Part shown: piece after piece, positions 50,694-63,638 of the stretch
How positions within the stretch are numbered: position 1 is the first letter of the stretch
Layout of the letters: each line of letters begins with the position of its first letter
Source: Sycobia sp. Sy_11
Taxonomy: Eukaryota; Arthropoda; Insecta; Hymenoptera; Epichrysomallidae
Direction of reading: 5' to 3'
NCBI GenBank assembly: GCA_018907035.1
Contig: JACCIC010000001.1
Coordinates: 2,762,001 to 2,826,000, forward strand
Length of the DNA stretch: 64,000 nt
Made by a program: the position numbers and the translations under genes
Notes under the pieces: model-generated
What the model was told of the DNA's origin: nothing
Databases searched by the model: none
Seen by the model: only the letters and a program-made list of their open reading frames with translations

Positions 50694-52270
50694 CTTATTT
50701 CGTATATAGTACAAATACATAACTTATAACTACTCACATACAGTTAAATCATTTGACTCTAAAGAAGAAATTCTCCTCTTTACTGGATTTTTTATTATCT
50801 GATATTTTTATTTATGATTTACTATGTTTATTTATATTTTTTATTATTGCATACTATCGGGATAATTTTCTTTCTCAGATGTAGCGTAAACCAATACCAA
50901 CTCCTACAATAAATCATTTTTCTTAAAAATCAAATGTTAAAGAAATGTTGAAATCGATAAAAATCGATTATATTTTATTTATGGCAAAATCTAAGAATGT
51001 AAACGTTGATTGTAATGCACGTCCTAGTGAAAATGACTTTCACCGTAACAAAATTTTTTCAAGACTATTAGCTAAACTTTATCGAGCTTTTCCAAAGCTT
51101 GCTGAACGTGTCAAATTGGAATAGTTAAGAAAGTCAGGGAATGTTTGGGAAAGCTCAATAAACTCTGGAACTTTTTAACAAAGTCGAACAGATCTCAGCA
51201 ATGCTTAAATGTGGTTTAAAAAATTCACAAAAATAATGACAAATTGGACAAAGAAATCGATATTTATCATATAAATGAACATCGATCATAATTTATCAGA
51301 AATTCTTGTGAATTGACAAATTTTTACTGAAAAGCGTAAGACATTGTTAGACGCTGCCTATTATTGTCAAATCTTACTATAATTTATCAAATGTCGCTGA
51401 ACTTTTCTACACTTGGCTAATTCCCCAAAGTTTACAATGTTCGGCAGAGCTGTTTCTTTTGTTCACTGTTAAGATGAAGATAATAATAATAACGATACTA
51501 AGTCCTTACAGTAAGGATAATGATTGTGCGAATGGATTTTTTTTTCTATTTTCTTAATTATGTAAATTTTTTCGAGGTTTATTAGTTCGTTCAAAGTGAC
51601 ATTTTTGTATGCACGTTAATCAATGAACTTACATTGGTTTGTTAATAATTCTATTATTTATTATAAAGTTTATAAATTTACATGAAACTACAATTGAGTA
51701 AATCGCTATCATAATTTTATCCTGATAAAAGCGATATATGAATAATGTTGAAATTTCTTACAATTTATTCTAAATTTAAAAATTACGCTGTGTAAATTTT
51801 TAAAACATGTTTTTTTTTTCATTATACCTTACTGTCGAATTAATCAGCAGTTTGAGAGAAATACCATGAATTTCAACAAAATCTTGAATTCGAAGTAAAT
51901 TCCAATTACACAAAGTTTGGAATCAATTACAAAAACATTTTATTTTTCGGCCTCGTAAAATATAAAATTTACAGTATAAGATGAATCCTCATAAATCCTG
52001 CTACAAAATTTATAGTTTATGAACTTATAGAAGTAGGGGCGGAACTAAGTCATAATTCAAACTTACTTTTCATAACCGAAGTCTTACCAATAATAAAGCA
52101 ATACAAAAATATGTAATAAATATGTATACAAATATGTAACATATCTCATTTTGTTATATGTAGCAAAAAAAAATCTTTGTTCAACGACATTATTGACTCA
52201 AATTCTTTTCAAAACGATCTAACTGAAAATAAAAAGAAAAGGTTTATAATCGTTTAAGTTATATGGTGTA
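50694..52270. other. AT-rich non-coding stretch
   Basis: No gene recognised downstream of the PLE. Confidence 0.5.
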
Positions 52271-52733
52271 ATTGGTCTTTAACCTCTTACAGGACCACGC
52301 GCGTATTTAGGGTCGAGCAAAACGATAAAATCAGAACGATCCAAAAAAGGGGGGAACAGGCGAATAAGGGAGGAAGGGAGGCAGAGAGCTCTTGAACGAG
52401 ATCTCGTTTTGGAAAATGAGCCATTATTTTTCGAAATGAGCGTAAAAATTTTCAATCCTCGCCTCTCCCACTCCATTTCAGCCCGTGAAATCCCGATTCA
52501 CCAGAACGAGGCGTATTTGTTTTGTCGACTCCAAAGCACCACTCCCAAGACTCCTCCCTCTCTATTACATATATATATATATATATGGGAACCGATAGAG
52601 GTACCTCGAACTTCTCATCCCACTCTGACCCTCTCCATTTCTTTGTTTTCAACTCGGATACGAAGCGGGGCACATTTTTGCTCCCCCGCGTAGTTCTCGG
52701 TGCAGATATATACATACATACACACGTAAATAG

Positions 52734-52736
<3 letters not shown>
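52271..52736. other. GC-richer patch with short (AT)n
   Basis: Less AT-rich than its surroundings and contains a short (AT)n at 52568-52586. Overlapping open frames on both strands have no recognisable domain. Confidence 0.35.

Positions 52737-52783
<47 letters not shown>
52737..52783. repeat. (TA)n microsatellite
   Basis: Pure TA repeat of about 46 bases, preceded by a TACATACA-type stretch. Confidence 0.96.
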
Positions 52784-52785
<2 letters not shown>

Positions 52786-54722
52786 TGTCTGCAGAGAAAG
52801 CTTTTTCCAGAATCCACACTGCCTTGAAACTATCGGTGTATGAGAGTTTCTGTGAGCACGCGCAATTTTATTGCATTCCATATCCATATAATATTTCTCT
52901 ATAACGCGCGCGATTATATTTCGTCAAACATACTGCCTTTTTGAGCGTTTCCAGCCGCCGACGATCTGTAGATTCTAATGCAAGGGGATTTCATTACCAG
53001 AACTACGTCACGATGGACACTCGTGCATTATTTTATTATCGCGCGCGCTCTATATTATAAACCAATTAGATTTTGCGCGCATCGCTCCTGTCTCAAAACA
53101 CTGATAAACATATACAGTATGGCAATATTTATATTGATTTATCAACAATCCCGATCCCAACTTTCCAAGGATATGAATTTTCAAAAAAAAAAAAAAAAAG
53201 TACAAAAAACCCAGACCCAAAAGCATTTAAGATTTGACATTGGCACGTTTTTTCATTCTGAAGGGAAGGTAAACGTTAAGGTAAGGTAAACGTTGGAAAA
53301 TGACAATAACTCTCAATAATCTCGGAAACTCTACTTTTGTCATATGCAACTGAAATATTAATGGAAATATACATAAATGATGCATAAAAACATTATAATC
53401 TGGAATAAAACTAACTAAAAACTGTACATGGTTATGAAGTTCTTTTTTTTTTTAATTTGAAGAGGATCTTTCTATTTTTGTTTTAAAAGAAAATCAGTTT
53501 CGTTTATTCATAAATAATGTCTAAAATTCATGTACGATGCCCGACTAAAAATATTTCAGGAAATCCCGATCCAGTTTAAAAATTGACCACAGTCGTCATC
53601 TTCGAGCAACCGCGTTAGCATTAAACATAACTTAAGATATGAAATGTTTATCTGATTCTCTGTACATAGTTGGCTATTTCGTATTTGCACTAACGATCCA
53701 AACGTCCTAAAATAAGATAATGTATGCATTTGATTTTTAGAAATTTTTATGTATTTATAATGTATTTTTCACCTCGAAAATTATCAGGGAGGGGGCCGCG
53801 AGTGACGGAGCTTCATCCTGAGAAAACAAAACAGAAAAACCTACATTTCATGAAATGGCATACAAAATGCTGAAGAAGATCCTGTAGATTGTGAGTAAAA
53901 ATATTTAAACTATACGACAAACGGGTCTTTTTCGAAAAAATTAATTTTTGCAATACCTACAATATATAGAATTCAAAAAGTTTTAAATCGATTCAGTTAA
54001 AATTTTTCACACAGTATTCGACATACATTTTTTTCTTGCATGAACTAAAATAATTAAACTCGATCTTTTTTATAAGTTATTCGAAGTTATGAGGAGAAAT
54101 TACAAAATAAAGGACTTTCTTTGAAAAACACTGCCGAAAAAAAAACAAATTTTAAGAGTTTTCGTATCTTTTAATTCACATAATAGATACTCATTGATGA
54201 ATTAACGTAGAATTTGTTTCGTTACGAATCAACTAGAAAATCCCAATCATGGACATCGTTTTACAATCTCTTTTTAAAGCAGTAACAATTCAAATACTTA
54301 CTTGAATAAAAAAAGGCCTTTTAAAGTGCCTTCCATTTAAATAAAAAATCAATTTTTTCAATTCACTTTTTATAAAAGTCGCCAGATCTGCGACAGGGTT
54401 GTGTAACAACTGTTTATTACTTCGAGTTTTATTTTTGATATCGATGAAAAATCGGAATATTGTTTTTTTCTTTTTATTTTTTCGTCTGGATAATGCAGTT
54501 TAGTTATTGTAAGTATTTGTCGAACAGTTTCGTAAAAAGTATCGGTCTTAGATTCGCGTATTGGGTAAATTTTTTTTTCACCAGCCCCGAAAAATAATAC
54601 GGCAAAAAAAACTTGATTTGTCGTAAACCAAGCACAGATGCAACATCGACATTTTATCGACATTTTGCAGAGGGACCGCCGCGCGTTTACATCCTGCAAC
54701 AGTCGCGTCCGAGCTACCCTCG

Positions 54723-54723
<1 letters not shown>
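52784..54723. other. non-coding stretch
   Basis: No gene recognised. The frame at 54370-54699 (minus) is open over 109 codons but matches no family known to me. Confidence 0.4.

Positions 54724-54789
<66 letters not shown>
54724..54789. repeat. long (TA)n microsatellite
   Basis: About 65 bases of pure TA repeat, the longest in the window. A GC-rich patch follows at once. Confidence 0.97.
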
Positions 54790-54791
<2 letters not shown>

Positions 54792-56528
54792 ACTTTCCGT
54801 AGCTGCGGGCGGTCGGTCGCCGGCGTTTATACCCACGCGTTATTGCCAATCTAATTCCAGAGAGTAATTGAAGCAGTTTGGGAGGCGATGAGGGGGAGGG
54901 GGTGTGGGACAGGGGCTGTGTTTCGAAAAAATGAGCGTTTAATGGCAATGCAACGTGGAGCGTGTGACGGGCAAGTGGTTTTATAAATGCCACGACAATT
55001 TGTTTTTTTTTTTTTTTGTTTTTAAATGACACACTGTGTTTCTTTCTTTTTTCTAACTCTTTAGCTTGTTAATAAAAGTTTCGACAATTTATTGTATACG
55101 AAGGATGCTTAAGTAATTGTTTAAGTTTTCTCTCATAATTGTGCACCCGTCGAAAGTTTACGTAATTCAGCAGCAATGCTGGAAAATAGTAATTTTCCTT
55201 AAGCGGATCTATAAACTGCGGAGCATTTAACATTTTATTTACCTACTCTTAAAGTACATTTAGCAATGATCATAAAAGGTGCGAAAATTCTTATTTTGGA
55301 ATAAGTAAAAATTTCGATAACTGTTTGTTTTATTTATAAACAGAAGCGTATTTTAAAAGAACTTAAGCGTATTTTAAAATTAAGATCGACCTATCTTTAA
55401 CTAAACAAAAGGATTATAAAGTACAACCAAATTCCCAATAAGTATTATATTAAATTCTATTAAATCAAAGACACTGGACACGTAGTGTTCACCACAACTT
55501 TTATGAATAATTTAGTAACAGGCCAGTAAGAAAGGCTTTAATCATAATAAAAAATTCTAAGTGGCTAAAATATTTGAAAATATCAGAAAAATTGATGCTT
55601 AAATGAGATAATTGTTTCTATTAATTAAATCATAAGTACAGACTTCAATGATCTGACTTTAAAATCTGCTTTGTACACTCAGAAAATAACACGAATCATC
55701 TTAGATCTAATTCAAGAATTCCTGGTAACCGTATTATTTAAACTGTAGCATTTGCTATACAAAATTTTGAAGTCAATAACTGACCAGATTTTCATTTTGA
55801 TTAATTGTTTACTATATTTTCTAAATTTTTTTAAATTGATCTAAAATCAAGAACAAGGAAATCAACCTTCTTCCTAGGCCCAATTTCCATACACTACTAA
55901 ATACTAGTGTCGCACATGAATTATTTGCAGCGCATATTTTAACTTTTAACTTTTAGAAATTTACGGTTGGATTTGCTGTAGCTTATAAGCTAGAAGATTT
56001 TTTTAAGATTACTTGAGTAAATTTTTTTCATTAATTCGTAGTATACAAAAGACAGCACCCCATTTCTTTTATTATTAAATTACAATTATTACGCATAAAG
56101 TTGAACCAGTATATCCATTTTTAATCCGTTAAAACAAAACTACAAATTTTGTTAAATTTTCATTAAAAGTAGAAAAACCATAAGTTTTAAAAAAATCTAA
56201 AAAAACAAATTTCTGATAAGCTCTATAAAAAACACAGATTTCTCATCCATTAGATATTATATTACAGAAAACTGAATGTATTAAAAAATGATCATCTCAT
56301 CACGGTTGAATTATGATTGAAAATCACATCATACTTCCAAGATTATTACAACGTGGCAGTAAGGTATGTCAAACCAAAAAAAAAAATATTATCGCACATT
56401 TCTATTGAGCAGAAAAAAGTCTTGTGGAATGAAAAAGGATAATTTTGCTTTTATCAAATGCAATTCCTATTTTGAATAAGTGACATGATCTTTTACCCTC
56501 CAAAAGCTAAAACTTTCTTCGATTTATC
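54790..56528. other. short GC-rich patch then AT-rich desert
   Basis: The first 180 bases after the TA tract are GC-rich with CpG. The remainder is AT-rich, with nothing recognised. Confidence 0.45.
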
Positions 56529-56603
56529 AATATATATATATATATATATATGTGTGTGTATGTACGTATGTATGTACGTATGTATGAACGTATGTATGTA
56601 TGT
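56529..56603. repeat. (TA)n followed by TATG/TACG tetranucleotide repeat
   Basis: A (TA)n block passes into (TG)n and then about 50 bases of TATG and TACG units. Unlike the other tracts, the tetranucleotide part contains CpG. A GC-rich island begins about 20 bases later. Confidence 0.94.
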
Positions 56604-56619
56604 CTAAAGGCCAAAACCG

Positions 56620-57240
56620 CAACTGCATCGTTCGGGAGTTAACCGACGAGGTATTGCTCATCCGGCCGACGGGCTTTCCAATCCTTTCCGGTGCGTAAAC
56701 AGAGGGAAATTGACGCTTCGCTCGTCGGCCCCGTCGCCGGCGCCTCCCTTCGTCTCCTCCGTGCCGGGGCTGCGTATTTCGGCCCGACGATGGAATAGCG
56801 CGCCCGCATATATCGTAAATATGCGCGGGGGAACCTTTAAGCGTAGTGGGGGAATGCAATGGATTTACCCATCGATCGGGGCCACCGAGTTTCGCCCGCC
56901 GAAATGCCGCAGTCGTCGAGCCAATCATACGTACAGGTGCGGAGGGACCGCTTCGCGCATAGACGCTCTAGAGTAAGAGGGGAGAATTTAAGAATTGGCC
57001 GCAGGGCCAGGGAATCGGGAAAAAAAGCGCGGAACAGCTTGTACGCGCAGTTAACGAATGGGGCTGATAAGCGAACGTCTGCGATGGGGGGGGGTGGTGG
57101 TAAAAGGATGAGGGACCGTTTAATCTATCGTTCCGGAAACGGTGGAAGGGAAGATACAGATGTATTATGTATACTGCCAATCGATAATGCAATGCCCTTG
57201 GCCGCGGGCCAGCTGGTGCACGGCACAGTTAGCAGATAAA
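56620..57240. other. GC/CpG-rich island
   Basis: CpG-rich sequence of about 600 bases. Open frames on both strands (56710-56976, 56859-57239 plus; 56527-56928, 56968-57192 minus) compete and none shows a domain or signal peptide. Possible promoter or enhancer. Confidence 0.35.
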
Positions 57241-58900
57241 AGTGTAAGACACTTTAAAGTTTAATGTCTCGTCGATGTATGTGATGCAGTATAGAGAGCG
57301 TTTCGAAATTGACGCGCCCGTTAAACGATATTCATCAATTTCGTGATTGGCTATTTTCTCGTTGCCCGGACAAATTATATTTTTTGCTGAGGTAATGATT
57401 GATATCGGGTAAATTAGTAACTGATTACGAATGAAGTATGCATTCAATTAGTTAGTTATATAACTTTAATTGGTAAAAATATTATCTATTTGTTTAAAAG
57501 TGTTTAGTAATGAATTTTATTGAAAAAGTGTAATTTACAGATATTTTGCAGAATTTATTTATTTTTTTATTATTTATTATTTATTTATTTATTTATTATT
57601 TTCATTGGATGTTCTTGAAATAAAAGACAGAATGGTAAAATTTTAGATTTTAATTTGGTCTTGCCGAAAAAGTTCTTTTTTTATCAAACATTTTAACATA
57701 AACATTTTAACATAAACGGAGGACATGCAAAAAACAATAATATAAAAAAGAATTCATGAATATTTAATGTCCATGCAACATTTTATTAATGAAAATCATA
57801 AAATTGAAGCCTACCGAAATTGCGAAATTTAAATCTCGCGGCATTATGAAAAGCTGCCGATAACAAGGAAGATGCGACTAACGATATAACAAAGTTTCAA
57901 GTTTCCCAATTATGTCAAATAGCTTCTGAAATTTAATTATATCATAGTTACACCTCATTAAAGGACACATTCCAATTTTCATTTAACTCACTCTTGTTAC
58001 TCTATAATTTTCCTGTAAATACTTGATTATTATGCTGTTTATAAGTTATGCTCTGTTTATGCATTTAATGGCGAAACTAATAGATGTTTTTATTATTTAT
58101 CATTCTTTGATTTCACCAAGTGTAAGCGAGTGTTCTTTTATTAATTCAAAACTGTCTCGCTGCAAAGCTTTTGTAATAATAATAAGATATTTGCTAATAT
58201 TTAATATCTGGATGTTATACAGTATACATAACATAGTATTTTTTTACTGTACATCTGTAGTAAAGTGTACTCAAATTTTATTGTATTTAATTCATCATAT
58301 TTTATGAATATAGTATCAAAATGTCACAGGTCCAATATAACTCTTCATTATTTCAACTAAATTTTTTCTTATCCTTGAAGGGATGTAGGACTACAAATTG
58401 ACGGTCATAATACTATTTACATTAATTACAAGAAATTTATACATTCCATTTTAAAGCAATAATATGGCGTCGAAACTCTGTTAAGCGAAATAGCTACTAC
58501 CAAAAGAAGAGAATCGATACCTCTTATATTATAACTCTCTAAACGAATGTTGCAAAATAGGATGCGAGACGGTTACGCCACTATTAAAAAAAAAAAGTCA
58601 CGAGTTCTTCGAAATTCCCAAATAGAATTAAAAAACAATATTTTAATTTTATGTTTTACTTTTTGCAATTGTTTTTATTATTTTCAGAACTATCGCGTAA
58701 ATCATGATTGTTTATTGTACCATTACGCTTACTAAGCAATCGTTTTTTAACGTCGAAGTCTCGAAATGTTCGTGTCCTCTTTGACTTGTACATCCCCTGA
58801 GCCATCTGTTAATCATCATTCCACCGAATATCATCCATAAATGCGAACTTCTCGACGATATATTCCGTATCAGCTGAATCCTTCAAATATTGTATTGAAG
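57241..58900. other. AT-rich desert with a small tandem duplication
   Basis: A 14-base tandem duplication lies at about 57688-57716, and TTTA-type repeats at 57555-57600. No gene recognised. Confidence 0.45.
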
Positions 58901-58919
58901 ATCCGAACGTCAAGGGATC

Positions 58920-59400
58920 GATGCAACAGACTTCCGTCTACCTGCATTCCGCATCGCCAGAAACGTGCATTTCGCATCCACCGCAACAGGCCCCGCCGCC
59001 CGTAACCGGGTGCTTCCGTGCACCCGACGATTTGCGTACGGTCGGAATTTGTCGACTCGATGCACCGGTCAATACGGCGCCCTCGTTAACGGAGGTCCCG
59101 CGTCCTTCGAATTGCGCTTTGAACATTGATAAAACAACCGGCGCTGCGCCTCCGCATGTGTACGGAACAGCCGGTCACGCTGGGAACAAAGCCGAGACGA
59201 ATGCACGAAAGCAGCAAGCCTCTTAATGGGGCGCCTGGCGTAAGCCGACCCGGATTAATCCCAGCGACTGCGCGGCGTGCAGTTGGCATCTTATATATAT
59301 ATATACGCGCCGTGCGGCCATTAGAAGGAAATTAATGATAGCGGGTTTCTAAGGCCGGAAAGGGAAGGATTGGCTCGGCCTTTAATCTCGACGATCTAGT
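58920..59400. other. GC/CpG-rich island
   Basis: CpG-rich sequence with a perfect 7-bp hairpin (CGGGTGC / GCACCCG, 6-base loop) near 59007-59026. An ATG-initiated plus frame (58921-59226, about 100 codons, Pro- and Thr-rich) competes with minus frames and lacks any recognisable motif. Coding status unresolved; regulatory DNA is equally plausible. Confidence 0.35.
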
Positions 59401-62100
59401 CGAGATTTTCCCCGTTGGAAAGCTCATGCGCTGCACGTATGAATGAGCTTTTAACGAATATTGATAATATATGCATATATGTAATACGTAATCTGACATC
59501 TTTTGATTACATTAAGGCATATAGAAAACAATCGTTACTTGTTTTTTTTTTTTTCATTATGAGTTTTTCTGTATTATTAAGTACAAAGAATTGTAAAAAA
59601 ATTTTTTTACATTTTATGCATACCCCTCAATTTGGCTGAAGTAAATGAGAAATTTTACAACGCGGTAAATTAATTGTAGCGCCAGCTTCGACTCTAGTAT
59701 AGCGATTTGCCATTAACTCTATCCCTGTATATTAAAATTACTATATTTCTCTCTCTCTCTCTCTCTCTCTCTTCCGCTCTTAACAGATAATCTCACTTGC
59801 AAGAGCTTTGCAAGTTATGTATCAACTAATTTTATAACATTAAAATCATAATTAATGAGAATTTAACGAAAGTCGGCAGGCCTGCTTTTTCCAGTGTAGT
59901 AAAATTTCGAACACTGCCCCTCACTATTCTGGCACTTGTTGCAAGAAGAAAATGTAATTAAAATAATGAAAGAATAAGACGAAAATCATTACAAATATAA
60001 AATAAAAAACGATCATTTACAGTCTTGTTTTACGAAGACAATTATTGCAAAAATTGATACCCTTAGTTAACATTCACATATAAAATTAGAGATATCAAAG
60101 ATAGATTAATCGATATCAAAGATAGAAAGAAAAATTTATAACGAACGCTCGTCCGTATAGAAGCATTTTAAAATCACGAATTTTAAAACTTCAATTAATT
60201 GTGGTAAAACACCACATAACTCAGACTTTCCGTTACATATAAAATAATATCTTTTAATAAAAATTCTTTTAACTGCATAATTACTCAGGACTCTTCAATA
60301 ATTCGCGTGCAATCTCTATTTTCAAGCACTTACTCCTAATTTTATCTTTTCCATTTGAGTTTCGTTTATTTGCTGGATTTATTATTAAAAAAATTTATAA
60401 TTTCTGCCGGAAATATGCTTCGTCCTAAATAGAGCTGATGGATATATTCTTCCTTGAATTCATCCCTTGAATCATTGAATTCCATACCCAGTGAATTGTT
60501 GAATACAACTGAATCGAATGAATGATAAAATCTCAGTTTCAGCATGTAACCATCAAATAATCATTTCTAAGATCGCAAATCCAAGGTCATCATTATTTGA
60601 AACCCTTGATCCTTAAAAATTTAACAATCTAACTTTTCGCCAAACAATACCTGCGTTTAATTACAGGATTCACTATTACGTTTCCGTGAAAGATTAATGC
60701 TCCACGGTGATACGATCGCAAGAGTTTTCACATAAAAAATATGAAAAATTACGTCATTGACTATTTTAACCGATTTAGTTTGAGAGGAGGCTAGTTTACA
60801 AAATTGAAATATATAAAATCTATTACATTATACATTTTATATAAATATCAGTATTCAATATTAATTATAGCGACCTTTACAGATCATGTTGGAATAAATT
60901 TTGAAAAATACATTTGATACATTTCCACATCTGGTAAAGGACTGCAAATTGGTTAAGAATTTCACCTTGGATGCCAATACCATATTCATTATATTATTGG
61001 GATCTGAGCTTCCAGGTCGCCGAATAAAGGTATATATGAGACTTGTTTCATTCACAAAAAAAAATAGCTAAAAATTTTTTTAAACACATGGTCTTCCAAA
61101 AAATATAAGAAAATTATTCTATAAAATAAAAAGTGGAAAAGAAATTCCGTTAAAAAGTAATAAATAAATAATGAAAAATAGAAATAAAAATTAAAAATAA
61201 AATTTTATAAAAATTAGGCTCCAATTGAAAAGCATAATAACAAAATTCATGAAATTTTTGACTCGAAAGAAAAGTATGACCAAAATAAACTGATACGATT
61301 TCAATCAATATTAAATATTTACGTTTGCATATCGGAGAATTTTCTATGGGCAGGAGGCCTTTCTTTTTAGTTAAACATTTTATGAATATGTTTAATCCTT
61401 TTGAATTTAAGTTCTTATTTATGTTTTATTGCCATTTGGACCGAAAACTGCGAAAAAAAAATTACTATGAAAAGTAGCTACATTGGTTATGAAATGCAAT
61501 AGTATTAAACATATTGCAAAATTCGTTGTTATGTTATTCTTATAATGTCATCCAGATAAATGAAATGTCATTGATGAGATTTCAATTTTTTTTAATCACT
61601 ACCTGTACTTCTGATTACATTGGCATTATTCGTGAAGTGAAAAGTTTTAGGGGAAATTGCTATACCCCGATAATAACGCGAGGATACACTTCAAAAGTTA
61701 AGATTTATTTTTTGAATTTTCTTGAATTTATCTTATACCCTTAAAAAATTTATGTTATTTGACGATAACTAATACATTTTAATCAATTTCCAGAATGAAA
61801 GTACAAGAAAAATTATTTCAAAATTAACAATTATTTTCCATTGCAACTGTCAAATCCCCGGGACTATCTTTGGGATTTATGAAGCCTTAAGTTCAGACTA
61901 CTGAGAGTTGCTCGAAAATTATCTCGAGATCTATCTCTCGTCGGTAAAAAATCACATTTTTTAATTCTTATAAATATCATATTATGAAATTTTGTTTGTA
62001 TAATATAATTCCAAAAGCATAGTTTAATCATTTTATGAAAATTACAAATATAATTTTAACTGAGCTTCCCCGATCAACAAGGAATGATTTTCAACATCGT
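59401..62100. other. AT-rich desert
   Basis: Contains a (CT)n tract at 59748-59772 and a duplicated 15-base word (GATATCAAAGATAGA) at 60091 and 60112. No gene recognised. Confidence 0.5.
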
Positions 62101-62149
62101 TCGGGAGCCTTCTATAATCGCCGAGCTCTAGATCCGGACCTACCGAGCC

Positions 62150-62387
62150 TATATAAATACAAATATGATCTTTGCATTTATATTGCGGAATCATAGCCGC
62201 TAAAAATCGAAAAAGACAAATGTCCACAAGTGTAGCTAGGCCATTCTATACTAACAATAAATAGCATATTATTTTTACTAGTAATTCCCATTCTAGATTC
62301 TACGATTATAAACAAGGACAATTTGACTATCATTATATTATTTTATAAAGACAGTAAGACTGATAAAAATATTTATTAGTTTAGTTT
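62150..62387 (+). mobile_element. second, degraded copy of the PLE 3' region
   Basis: Collinear similarity to the PLE 3' region at 50325-50690: the same TATATAAA (62150), then CATAGC (62192), CGAAA (62208), a GATTC-to-TTTGACT block (62296-62330), and a terminal block ATAAAG..GTAAG..CTG..AAAATATTTATT (62345-62380). Order and orientation agree and the shared terminal block is highly similar. No coding similarity precedes it. It is either a severely 5'-truncated insertion or a solo terminal repeat, and it gives the 3' boundary of the family. Confidence 0.7.
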
Positions 62388-62868
62388 ACAACAGCCGAGG
62401 TACAAGTAGAATTTTCATTTTTACGTATACAAAAATGTGTCGCACATAAATTTGAATTAACTATTTCCAGAGAGCGGTAAAATTACTAAAACATATAAAA
62501 TATTTAACACGTTTAACTTATATTAGCCTTTGCTGTTTCGTAACTTAGTCGCGCGATTGTCCACTCAAGTAAAACACTCGAATGATAAAAATAAATTTCA
62601 GTCAGCGACGTATACAAGATAGCCTCTTTCATTCAGATCCGATCGATCGTTTATTTTTAATAACTTCTGAACAACAGATCAGAAGTTAGAGTTCAGCATC
62701 TCAAACTTCGCGAAAGTATCGTTTAAACTGATAATTGAGCTTTCGAGCGCACCGGGCAAGGAGCATAAAGGAACGTCTATGCATATATAAACGCATTTTT
62801 TTAATCGTCAATAGAGCATTTGGAACCTTTCTAAACTTAAAACGAAAATCGCATATCGTCGACTGCGT

Positions 62869-62912
62869 TTGTGTGTGTGTGTGCGTGTGTGTGCGTGCGC
62901 GCGCGCGTGTGT
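62869..62912. repeat. (GT)n-(GC)n alternating purine-pyrimidine tract
   Basis: About 44 bases of alternating purine and pyrimidine, passing from GT repeats to GC repeats and back. This is the sequence type most prone to left-handed Z-DNA. It ends about 25 bases before a candidate splice acceptor. Confidence 0.93.
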
Positions 62913-62937
62913 AGCGCATTCAGCTCCGTGTATGCAG

Positions 62938-63062
62938 AACCGAATGTCCCGCATGTCGATCTAATCGAATTTCGATTAGACTTCAGCGACGGCGACGTCG
63001 AGAGACTCCTCGCTCAGATCGACGGAGAAAGCCTACGAGATTTCTATAGCTCTTACACATAG
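62938..63062 (+). CDS. candidate terminal coding exon, unidentified
   Basis: After a possible acceptor (TATGCAG, 62931-62937) the only open plus frame reads about 41 codons to a TAG, with coding-like codon use (many GAC, GTC, CTC, ATC) in an AT-rich region. The peptide includes VDLIEFRLDFSDGD and VERLLAQIDGESLRDF, an acidic, amphipathic sequence with no family I recognise. No upstream exon is identified, and the pyrimidine tract before the acceptor is weak. It could be the last exon of a plus-strand gene starting within or left of the window, or chance. Confidence 0.28.
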
Positions 63063-63267
63063 AGTAAGCAAGTACACGTACCCTTTCAACAGTGTCTACG
63101 TTTTCCCGTGACAATAAGAGAGAGAAGGGGAGGGGAGTTAAAAACAACGTGGAACTGATTATCCCTGACAGAAACAGACGTATTGTTGAAAATCCTTGAA
63201 AAGGTTTAAGGCTCAAAGTTACTACGCATCAGCAGCTTTAACGTCGTATCAGTAATTTATATTATGA

Positions 63268-63345
63268 TAAGAAAGAGAGGGGGAGGGGAGGGGAGAAGAA
63301 AGAGAAAGATAGGGAGAGAGAGAGAGAGAAAGAGAGAGGGATGTG
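63268..63345. repeat. (GA)n/(GGGGA) purine tract
   Basis: Interrupted polypurine tract of GAGAGG, GGGGAGG and GAGA units. Confidence 0.93.
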
Positions 63346-63588
63346 CGTATTTATTTATAATTTTGGAGAAAAAACAGTATGGTAATGTACATTGGATATA
63401 TCCTGAGTAAATAGAACTTCTATTAAATATTATAAATAACAATATACCTACTATATATCTACATGTATGTCAATTATATCAATATCACATGCAGCAAATA
63501 AACAAAGATGCATAAAAAAATATAAATTAATCATCAGTCATATTAAAAAAATATAGCTTAATAGAAATAGCTAGACAGGCAAAGGGAA

Positions 63589-63592
<4 letters not shown>

Positions 63593-63636
<44 letters not shown>
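63593..63636. repeat. (GA)n microsatellite
   Basis: Nearly pure GA repeat of about 43 bases. Confidence 0.96.

Positions 63637-63638
<2 letters not shown>

Noticed and set aside
56859..57239. 126-codon plus-strand open frame
   Set aside because: Arg/Gly-rich by composition, includes a G homopolymer, and competes with frames on the other strand; no family resemblance.
58921..59226. ATG-initiated 101-codon frame as a possible small protein
   Set aside because: No signal peptide, domain or conserved motif; overlapping minus frames are equally open.
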